From positions 1-6,589 of the forward strand of contig CAMPCG010000167.1 of NCBI GenBank assembly GCA_946644025.1: 6,589 bases of DNA, given 5' to 3'. Both the position numbers and the translations under genes were made by a program. This DNA comes from an uncultured Prevotellaceae bacterium (GTDB taxonomy: Bacteria > Bacteroidota > Bacteroidia > Bacteroidales > Bacteroidaceae). Below are positions 1 through 5,082 of this stretch, piece after piece. The stretch's first letter is position 1. The number at the start of each line of letters is the position of its first letter. The notes beneath the pieces were generated by a model that worked only from the letters and a program-made list of their open reading frames with translations, was not told the origin of the DNA and did no database searches.

Positions 1-556
1 ACATACGGGCCATATCCGTCACTTTGTCAGTCTTGAAGCCCGTCACGTCAAGACTCGTCAGACCAGAACAGCCAGAGAACATACAGAACATGTCTGTCAC
101 ATTGTCAGTCTTGAAGCCCGTCACATCAAGGCTCGTCAGGCCGGAACAGCCAGAGAACATATAGTACATGCTCGTCACATTGTCCGTCTTGAAGCCCGTC
201 ACGTCAAGGCTCGTCAGGCTGGAACAGTTATAAAACATGTAGCCCATGTACGTAACATTGTCGGTATGCAGGTTCTCCATTCCTGTGATGGAAACCATGT
301 AAGTACACTCGCAAAACCAGTAGGAAGTGCTGGAGGGACGATAGTCTGCAAACGAAGCATCGATAACTGCTTTTGTGACTGTACTGTAGGGGTTCCTGCC
401 AGTTCCGTTAATACCAATTCCTCCTCTGCTGGCTTTGTTGCCGTCATAGTAGAAGGTTACAGTCTTTCCGTCGTTGCTCAGCACGGCGTAGGGTTCAGAA
501 GCGGCTGATGCCATCATCGGTAGGAGTAGCGCAAGAATACATAATAACTTCTTCAT
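1..556 (-). CDS. BspA-like repeat surface protein (DUF285 type), N-terminal part
   Basis: The gene reads from ATG at 556 to the left edge without a stop, giving 185 residues of a longer protein. Residues 1-19 are a signal peptide (MKKLL, a hydrophobic stretch, then MASAA) with no lipobox, so secretion through Sec and cleavage near Ala18/Ala19 is likely. Residues 20-80 are a non-repeat N-terminal region starting SEPYAVLSNDGKTVTFYYDG, a form typical of Prevotella BspA-like proteins. From residue 81 the chain is built of 26-residue units with the pattern MF.(G/N)CS.LTSLDVTGFKTDNVT.M; the first unit is degenerate and the next three are nearly identical. This matches the BspA/DUF285 leucine-rich-like repeat family of surface proteins, known in some members for adhesion; the ligand here is unknown. 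The C-terminus, where an anchor or secretion domain would lie, is outside the window. It is less GC-rich than the PBP and uxaA genes. Confidence 0.88.
   Translation of the reverse strand, partial: MKKLLCILALLLPMMASAASEPYAVLSNDGKTVTFYYDGNKASRGGIGINGTGRNPYSTVTKAVIDASFADYRPSSTSYWFCECTYMVSITGMENLHTDNVTYMGYMFYNCSSLTSLDVTGFKTDNVTSMYYMFSGCSGLTSLDVTGFKTDNVTDMFCMFSGCSGLTSLDVTGFKTDKVTDMARM
5..316 (-). repeat. Four 78-bp coding repeats in the BspA-like gene
   Basis: The units lie at 239-316 (degenerate, residues 81-106), 161-238, 83-160 and 5-82. The last three are nearly identical at DNA level; the segment around CTTGAAGCCCGTCAC recurs at exact 78-base spacing starting near 32, 110 and 188 on the plus strand. 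Each unit encodes 26 residues, so gain or loss of a unit keeps the frame. The array probably continues beyond the left edge. Confidence 0.9.
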
Positions 557-601
557 AATTGTTTTTGTCTTTAGTTGTTGATAATTATTTAAATTCGTGG
601 A

Positions 602-635
602 TTAAATTATGCGAATTATGGTAATTTGTTTCAAA
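602..635 (-). promoter_or_regulatory. Possible Bacteroidetes-type promoter of the BspA-like gene
   Basis: On the minus strand a TTTG (635-632) is followed after 22 bases by TAATTTAA (609-602), which resembles the TTTG / TAnnTTTG promoter but lacks the final TTTG match. It would give a leader of about 40 bases that is A-rich and has no Shine-Dalgarno site. The region is very AT-rich, so a chance match is possible. Confidence 0.3.
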
Positions 636-652
636 AAAAGCACAGAAAAAGA

Positions 653-682
653 AAACGTGGACTACTTACTTCGTCTACGTTT
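653..682 (-). terminator. Hairpin with T-rich tail, possible terminator of the MNT transcript
   Basis: Arms 653-662 and 673-682 pair over 10 positions (AAACGTGGAC with GTCTACGTTT, one G-T pair) around a 10-base loop. Read on the minus strand the stem is followed by TCTTTTTC, so it could end leftward transcripts from the nuclease/MNT genes before the BspA-like promoter. It shares four bases (679-682) with the larger palindrome to its right. Confidence 0.4.
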
Positions 683-796
683 CTGAGGTATCGCCAAACA
701 CCCGACAATCATTTACGAGTAAAAGCCCACGCCATCGGCGTGAGCATCCGTGCTTTTACTCTTGATTGTCTCTTTTTTTTGGCGAATTTCAGAAAC
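679..796. repeat. Long nested inverted repeat in a non-coding region
   Basis: Five sets of paired arms are nested around one centre: GTTTCTGA 679-686 with 789-796, TCGCCAAA 691-698 with 778-785, GACAATCA 704-711 with 763-770, GAGTAAAAGC 717-726 with 752-761, and CACGCC 728-733 with 737-742. All of these arms are perfect, 40 base pairs in total, separated by small bulges. Read on the plus strand, the three inner stems are followed by a run of eight T (773-780), so the core also fits an intrinsic terminator or the 3' end of a small RNA. No convincing reading frame covers the region. It could be a small mobile palindromic (MITE- or REP-like) element, a structured RNA or a terminator; the sequence alone does not decide. 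Confidence 0.75.
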
Positions 797-869
797 AAGA
801 TTCAAGCGGACGCTTCAATTCCTATGTATGTCCTTCATGTCTGTTTGTCTATGTCATAAGCTATGGCTT

Positions 870-965
870 TTATGGGTTTAACAATAGTTTATTAAGGGAG
901 GCGTTCCATTGCTGAAGCTGCCGGATGGCATTACGTATCTGCTCCAGTTGGTCCTTAGCAATCAT
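870..965 (-). pseudogene. HEPN (HepT-like) toxin stump, truncated after 31 residues
   Basis: A short frame starts at ATG 965, overlaps the last 11 bases of the MNT gene and ends at TAA 870. Its product begins MIAKDQLEQIRNAIRQLQQW and continues to WNASLN, which looks like helix 1 of the HEPN/DUF86 proteins usually encoded directly after an MNT gene. Full members are around 110-140 residues and carry an Arg-x4-6-His RNase motif in the second half; here the similarity stops after about residue 25 and the catalytic part is absent. The other minus-strand frames down to the palindrome do not continue it, so I infer a deletion or replacement near 890-900 rather than a simple frameshift. The overlapping start is typical of MNT-HEPN pairs. 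The family call rests on a short segment and on context. Confidence 0.5.
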
Positions 966-1281
966 CAGCTGTTGTATAGATATCGATTCCATCTTTTTCT
1001 ATCTGTTGTCTGAAGAAGGGGCGAATGTGTTTGTGACTGGCAATGAGGTCTACATCGCAGCCAAGCAGAGCCTTCAAGTATTGGGAGGCTGCAATATAGT
1101 TATAGAATTTCGGTGGCATGGTGACAAAGAGGTCGACATCACTTCCCTCCTTGTGACTGTTCCGAGCTACAGAGCCAAAAAGTCGCATTGAAGAGATACC
1201 ATACCGTGAGCGCAATTCGCCGGCATGTGAACTCAGAATGTCTATGTATTCTGCCCGTGTCCTCATATCTTCATTATACAC
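955..1281 (-). CDS. mntA: Minimal nucleotidyltransferase, MntA-like antitoxin
   Basis: A 108-residue protein with the complete pol-beta-type nucleotidyltransferase signature GS-x10-DxD: Gly36-Ser37, Asp48 and Asp50 (GSVARNSHKEGSDVDLFV), and a third likely metal-binding acid at Asp78 in CDVDLI. Length and motif spacing fit the minimal nucleotidyltransferase family. In studied HepT-MntA pairs the MNT protein is the antitoxin and adds AMP units to the HEPN RNase toxin; that activity is inferred here, not shown. The motif residues are intact although the partner gene downstream is only a stump. Two starts are possible, ATG at 1281 and ATG at 1266 (Met6); neither has a Shine-Dalgarno site. It begins 16 bases after the nuclease stop codon on the same strand, so co-transcription is likely. 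Confidence 0.8.
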   Translation of the reverse strand: MYNEDMRTRAEYIDILSSHAGELRSRYGISSMRLFGSVARNSHKEGSDVDLFVTMPPKFYNYIAASQYLKALLGCDVDLIASHKHIRPFFRQQIEKDGIDIYTTADDC

Positions 1282-1297
1282 ATTATTATACGTAGGC

Positions 1298-2224
1298 TCA
1301 GAGCCTTTCTATCTCTTCTTCGGTGAGGCCGGTAATCTCGGCGATGTCCTCGGTGGCAAAGCCCTTGACCTTCATCTTACGGGCAGTGTCTATTGCTTTG
1401 GCTTGCTCGCCCTCGGCGCGACCTTCTTCACGACCCTCGGCGCGACCCTCGTCTTTCGCGGTCTCTATGGCATCCTTGGCGGCATGTACGCTGACCATGT
1501 AGTCACGGTATTCACGGCGCTCCTCGTCCGTCATGCTCATGTATTCCAACTTGCGGCGTGCCTCCTGCAGGCCTGGCGTGGTGGTGTCCTCACGAATGGC
1601 ACCGTCCTTCAGGTAAGCCATCCACTCCTCGATGGGCGTCCTGGCCACCTCGTTGAAGCGGTCGACGATTAGCAGGAAGTACTCGGGGAACACCTCGTCG
1701 GGCGAGGTGATGCGCCGCCGCTCACTGGCCATGTATTCCCTTTCGTTCTTGTTGTTGAACTCCAGCACGGCGTTCTCGTTGGTCATGCCGCGGAAGGTGG
1801 TAACGCCGTGGAAGGCATAGTCGTCGCCGGAGCCGAAGTTGAAGTAGAGGATGTTGACGGAATAGACCTTCTTGATGACCTCGTAGTCCTGTCCGATGCC
1901 TATCTGGTCGTTGATGGCCGTGAACGCGCCGAAAAGAATACGCTTGAAGAAGTCGCGCTCCTTTGTCAGCTGCACCTCGACGATGATGATTTCGCCCTTC
2001 TCAGTTCTGGCCTTCACGTCCACGCGATTGCCCTTGTCTTCGCGGCGGTCCTGACGATTGGTGCTCACCATCGTCTTACTCTCACTCTCCAGAATCTCAA
2101 TGATGGTCACCGGCTCGTTGATGAGCACCTGGATGAGCCCTTCAAGCACTTCCTTGTTCGCCTTGTCGCGCAGGATGCGCTTGATGGCCCAGTCAAACCG
2201 TATGTATTCCCTCTTGTCACTCAT
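1298..2224 (-). CDS. Rpn/PDDEXK family nuclease (annotated in databases as a transposase)
   Basis: A 308-residue protein of the Rpn type (PD-(D/E)XK nuclease family transposase, PDDEXK_2). The N-terminus has the family form (REYIRFDWAIKRILRDKANKEVLEGLI). The nuclease core shows Asp69 in RVDVKA, then Glu83 and Gln85 in IIIVEVQ, i.e. the D...ExQ metal site. Residues 90-130 (FFKRILFGAFTAINDQIGIG) match the following conserved helix. The C-terminal part holds an EGRAEGREEGRAEGE low-complexity helix (about residues 256-272) and an end reading KGFATEDIAEITGLTEEEI, both common in this family. Characterised Rpn proteins are DNA endonucleases that promote RecA-independent recombination, and some have been linked to phage defence. 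No terminal inverted repeats were seen, so it is not evidently part of an insertion sequence. ATG 2224 is chosen because a strong promoter lies just upstream. It is followed closely by the MNT gene. Confidence 0.88.
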   Translation of the reverse strand: MSDKREYIRFDWAIKRILRDKANKEVLEGLIQVLINEPVTIIEILESESKTMVSTNRQDRREDKGNRVDVKARTEKGEIIIVEVQLTKERDFFKRILFGAFTAINDQIGIGQDYEVIKKVYSVNILYFNFGSGDDYAFHGVTTFRGMTNENAVLEFNNKNEREYMASERRRITSPDEVFPEYFLLIVDRFNEVARTPIEEWMAYLKDGAIREDTTTPGLQEARRKLEYMSMTDEERREYRDYMVSVHAAKDAIETAKDEGRAEGREEGRAEGEQAKAIDTARKMKVKGFATEDIAEITGLTEEEIERL

Positions 2225-2255
2225 GTCGAAAATAATGATGCCTTATCTCTGGCTG

Positions 2256-2286
2256 CAAAATTACGCAAAAAACCCGAAAGCGCAAA
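2256..2286 (-). promoter_or_regulatory. Consensus Bacteroidetes promoter of the Rpn nuclease gene
   Basis: On the minus strand TTTG (2286-2283), a 19-base spacer and TAATTTTG (2263-2256) match the TTTG-N19-TAnnTTTG promoter exactly. A start of transcription near 2250 would give a leader of about 25 bases before ATG 2224. The TTTG lies in the loop of a terminator hairpin. Confidence 0.7.
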
Positions 2287-2296
2287 ACTTTCGGGT
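2264..2296 (-). terminator. Intrinsic terminator after the PBP gene
   Basis: Arms 2272-2280 and 2288-2296 (ACCCGAAAG / CTTTCGGGT) pair perfectly over 9 bases with a 7-base loop. On the minus strand the stem is followed by a run of six T, counting the last base of the stem. It lies downstream of the PBP gene and the tandem repeats and would shield the nuclease gene from read-through. Confidence 0.7.
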
Positions 2297-2334
2297 GGAT
2301 ATTTTTGTGTGGGCGTGAGCAGGGCATATAGTTT

Positions 2335-2463
2335 AAGCCGTTCTAACCTGGAGAAAGAACGGCTTATTCGCAGGGAAAGAACGGCTTTTTCGAATTGAAA
2401 GAACGGCTTATTCGCAGGGAAAGAACGGCTTATTCGCAGGGAAAGAACGGCTTATTCTCCGAG
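2335..2463. repeat. Five tandem 22-bp repeats plus one inverted arm
   Basis: Units start at 2354, 2376, 2398, 2420 and 2442. Units 1, 3 and 4 are identical (AAAGAACGGCTTATTCGCAG plus GG). Unit 2 differs in its second half, and unit 5 decays after position 16. One arm in the opposite orientation, AAGCCGTTCT at 2335-2344, is complementary to AGAACGGCTT found in each unit; with unit 1 it forms a 10-bp stem with an 11-base loop. The array occupies the gap downstream of the PBP stop. There are no spacers, so it is not a CRISPR array. Confidence 0.85.
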
Positions 2464-2483
2464 GGCTGTCGGCCTTTCTGTTT

Positions 2484-4928
2484 TTACTCAACTGTTTCTT
2501 CCTGATTTTCAGCGGGTTCGGGCTGTTCCGCCGGAGACTCCTCTTCTGGTGCTGGGGGCAGCTCGTCGTAGTCGTCGTAGAAGCTGCCCAGCTGGAGGCT
2601 GTCTATGAAGTCGAGCACGGGCGGCTCGTAGTGCATACACTCGTACATCTCGGGGGTGATGGAGGGGTCGTGGGGCGGTGCGAACTTGGCGCGGTAGTGT
2701 CGGAAGGCGGGGTCGGCAAGCACTCGCTCGAAGAACCGTCCGCAGATGGGCAATGCCGTGCGGCTGCCCTGCCCCAGTTGTCCGGTGCGGAAGTGTATGG
2801 CGCGGTATTCGCCGCCCACCCATGCGCCGCACACCAGACGGGGCGAGACGCCCATGTACCAGGCGTCGCTGTGATTGTTTGACGTGCCGGTCTTGCCGCC
2901 GAAGTCGGTGTCGCTAAACTCGCGTATGTACTGCCACAGCCGATGGCTGGTGCCGCCCGGCTCGTGGAGTCCGGCCATGAGCATCTGCTGCATGAGGAAG
3001 GCCGTGCGGTAGGTCAGGGCCTGACGCTGCTCGTCGGGGGCGCGGTATATCTCGTGGCCGTCGCGGTCGAGGATGGCGGTGACGAACTGCGGGTCGTGGG
3101 CGAGTCCGTCGTTGACCACGGTGGAGTAGGCGTTGAGCAGTTCCAGCAGGTTCACGTCGCTGGAGCCGAGCACCATGGCGGGTGTCTGCTCGAGCTTGCT
3201 GCGTATGCCCATGTCGCGTGCCGTGGCGGCGATGTTGCTGATGCCCATCTCCTGGCCCAGACGGGCGGCGATGGAGTTCACGCTGCGGGCGAAGGCGGCC
3301 TTGAGCGTCATGTTGGCCTCGGTGTAGTAACCGTTGGCGTTCGTCGGCACCCAGTACTTGGGCTGACGGCCGCTGGAGTCGAGCTTGAGGGCGAAGTAGG
3401 TGTCCTTGCGGTGCTCGCAGGGGGTGCAGCCGCGCTTCATGGCCTCGGTGTAGACGAAGAGCTTGAACGTAGAGCCGGGCTGGCGCTGGGCCGTCACCTT
3501 GTCATACTTCCACGTCTTGAAGTCGAGGTCGCCCACCCAGGCCTTCACCTGGCCCGTGTTGGGTTCCATGGCCACGAAGCCGCAGTGGAGGAAGCGCACC
3601 ATGTAGCGTATGCTGTCGAGGGTGCTCATCTCGCGCTCCACGGGGCCGTCGTAGCTGAAGAGTTTGACGGTGTGGGGCTGGTTCAGGTAGTGCCAGACGG
3701 AGTCGGGGCTGTCGGGGAAGCGTGCCTGCAGCCGCTTGTAGACGGGCAGCCGCTGGGCGATGTTCTCGATGAAGTTGGGAATCTCCTGATAGTGCTCGTC
3801 CTGCCAGGGGTTCATGCCGCGCCAGTGCTCGTCGAAGCTCTTCTGCAGGCTGCGCATCTGTTCCAGGGCGGCGGACTCGGCATAGCGCTGCAGACGGGTG
3901 TCGATGGTGGTGTAGATGCGCAGTCCGTCGGTGTAGATGTCGTAGCCGTAGTCGCGGCACCACTGGCGTATGTTGTTCTTGAGGGCCTCGCGGAAGTAGT
4001 CGGCGTCGCCGTCGTAGGCGTTCTCCACGCTGTAGTCGAGCTTGATGGGCTGCTCCTTCAGCTCCCGGCACTCCTGGGGCGAGAGGTGTCCGTGGGTCAT
4101 CATGTTGTCGAGCACCACGTTGCGGCGCGCCATGCTGTTGTCGGGGTGCAGGCGGGGGTTATAGTAGGTCGTGGCCTTGAGCATACCCACGAGGACGGCG
4201 CTCTGCGAGGGTGTCAGCTCGGAGGGGCGTATGCCGAAGTAGGTCTTGCAGGCCGTCTTGATGCCGTAGGCGTTGGAGCCGAAGTCGACGGTGTTGGCAT
4301 ACTTCGTGAGAATCTCTTCCTTGGTGAAGTGGCTCTCCAGCTTCAGCGCCAGGATCCACTCCTTGGTCTTCATGATGAGCATCTTAAGCCCGGGCACATG
4401 GCCCAGCAGACCCGTGCTGTACTCCGTGCGCATACGGAAGAGGTTCTTGGCCAGCTGCTGCGTGATGGTCGACGCGCCGCGGGCCTCGCCGCGCAGCACG
4501 TAGTCCTTCAGCGCGGCGGCAAAGGCGGGGAAGTCGATGCCGAAGTGGCGGTAGTAGCGCTCGTCCTCAGTATCGACGAGGGCGTGCCAGAACGACTCGT
4601 CGACCTCGTCGAAGGTCACGGGCGTGCGGTTCTCGCTGAAGAACTTGCCAATCATCACCGAGTCGGCACTGTAAATCTCGGAGGCCTGGGCCGGACGAGC
4701 ATTGACAATGGTTGACATGCTGGGCGAACGGCCGAAGAGCCCGAAGAGATTGATGTCTACGGAACCGAGATAGAACAGGAAAAGGACAATAATCGAAGCA
4801 AAGGCCGATAAACACTTCACATACCAAGGACGGCCACGGAAAAGACTACCATACCAGCTAACGACACGCTTAACGCCACGCCACAACAGGGACAGCGCCT
4901 TCAGGAAAAATCTAACAACGTCTTTCAT
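2484..4928 (-). CDS. mrcA: Class A penicillin-binding protein 1A (peptidoglycan glycosyltransferase/transpeptidase)
   Basis: An 814-residue bifunctional wall synthase (EC 2.4.99.28 and 3.4.16.4 activities). Using the longer TTG numbering minus 5: a transmembrane helix at about 39-57 (SAFASIIVLFLFYLGS) anchors it in the inner membrane. The glycosyltransferase domain has the catalytic Glu121 in EDERYYRHFGID, then GASTITQQLAKNLF (151-164) and a KTKEWILALKLE segment. The transpeptidase domain has the nucleophile motif Ser486-Thr-Phe-Lys489, Ser549-Val-Asn551, and Lys679-Thr-Gly-Thr682. All catalytic motifs are present. The C-terminus is a short Pro/Glu-rich acidic tail (PPAPEEESPAEQPEP), presumably disordered. 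ATG 4928 is preferred over an upstream TTG at 4943, because that TTG overlaps the consensus promoter element TAATTTTG. The symbol follows common use for PBP1A; other names are in use in Bacteroidetes. The gene is transcribed divergently from uxaA. Confidence 0.95.
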   Translation of the reverse strand: MKDVVRFFLKALSLLWRGVKRVVSWYGSLFRGRPWYVKCLSAFASIIVLFLFYLGSVDINLFGLFGRSPSMSTIVNARPAQASEIYSADSVMIGKFFSENRTPVTFDEVDESFWHALVDTEDERYYRHFGIDFPAFAAALKDYVLRGEARGASTITQQLAKNLFRMRTEYSTGLLGHVPGLKMLIMKTKEWILALKLESHFTKEEILTKYANTVDFGSNAYGIKTACKTYFGIRPSELTPSQSAVLVGMLKATTYYNPRLHPDNSMARRNVVLDNMMTHGHLSPQECRELKEQPIKLDYSVENAYDGDADYFREALKNNIRQWCRDYGYDIYTDGLRIYTTIDTRLQRYAESAALEQMRSLQKSFDEHWRGMNPWQDEHYQEIPNFIENIAQRLPVYKRLQARFPDSPDSVWHYLNQPHTVKLFSYDGPVEREMSTLDSIRYMVRFLHCGFVAMEPNTGQVKAWVGDLDFKTWKYDKVTAQRQPGSTFKLFVYTEAMKRGCTPCEHRKDTYFALKLDSSGRQPKYWVPTNANGYYTEANMTLKAAFARSVNSIAARLGQEMGISNIAATARDMGIRSKLEQTPAMVLGSSDVNLLELLNAYSTVVNDGLAHDPQFVTAILDRDGHEIYRAPDEQRQALTYRTAFLMQQMLMAGLHEPGGTSHRLWQYIREFSDTDFGGKTGTSNNHSDAWYMGVSPRLVCGAWVGGEYRAIHFRTGQLGQGSRTALPICGRFFERVLADPAFRHYRAKFAPPHDPSITPEMYECMHYEPPVLDFIDSLQLGSFYDDYDELPPAPEEESPAEQPEPAENQEETVE

Positions 4929-4940
4929 ACTAAGAGAGTG

Positions 4941-4948
4941 CAAAATTA
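4941..4948 (-). promoter_or_regulatory. -7 element of the PBP gene promoter
   Basis: TAATTTTG on the minus strand (4948-4941) matches TAnnTTTG. A TTTG exists at 4964-4961, but only 12 bases upstream, so no proper -33 partner is seen. Transcription would start near 4935, leaving a leader of only about 5-10 bases before ATG 4928. A small inverted repeat TTTCG-CAAA-CGAAA (4956-4969) lies just upstream and could be a regulator site, but it is short. Confidence 0.45.
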
Positions 4949-5016
4949 CGAACTATTTCGCAAACGAAAGAAATAAAAGGCAAAAAGATTTCCCCGACGG
5001 GTTAAAAAGTGTATTA

Positions 5017-5050
5017 TTTGCACGCGACCAGCAAAAAATAAGTACCTTTG
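5017..5050 (+). promoter_or_regulatory. Promoter of uxaA
   Basis: TTTG (5017-5020), a 22-base spacer and TACCTTTG (5043-5050) fit the Bacteroidetes promoter, with an exact TAnnTTTG. Transcription would start near 5057 and give a leader of about 26 bases, A-rich and without a Shine-Dalgarno site, before ATG 5083. No clear repressor operator is seen. Confidence 0.6.
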
Positions 5051-5082
5051 CACCCAACTATTCACAATAAAACTATTCAATC

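Noticed and set aside
626..859. Plus-strand frame of 77 codons across the palindrome
   Set aside because: It spans the nested inverted repeat and has no protein-like composition or promoter.
1298..2224. Insertion sequence around the PDDEXK 'transposase'
   Set aside because: No terminal inverted repeats or target duplications were found at its flanks; the family is better described as Rpn nucleases.
1808..2398. A 196-codon plus-strand frame opposite the nuclease gene
   Set aside because: It is antisense to clearly coding Rpn sequence and runs on through the terminator and repeats; no family resemblance.
2354..2463. CRISPR array
   Set aside because: The 22-bp units are contiguous with no unique spacers, and no cas genes are present.
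2943..4715. A 590-codon open frame on the plus strand, antisense to the PBP gene
   Set aside because: It is a shadow of the GC-rich PBP codons; the product is a monotonous Val/Gly/Ala/Leu/His chain without recognisable domains, while the minus strand has all PBP motifs.
4929..4943. TTG at 4943 as the PBP start
   Set aside because: It overlaps the consensus -7 promoter element, and an ATG five codons downstream is better placed.
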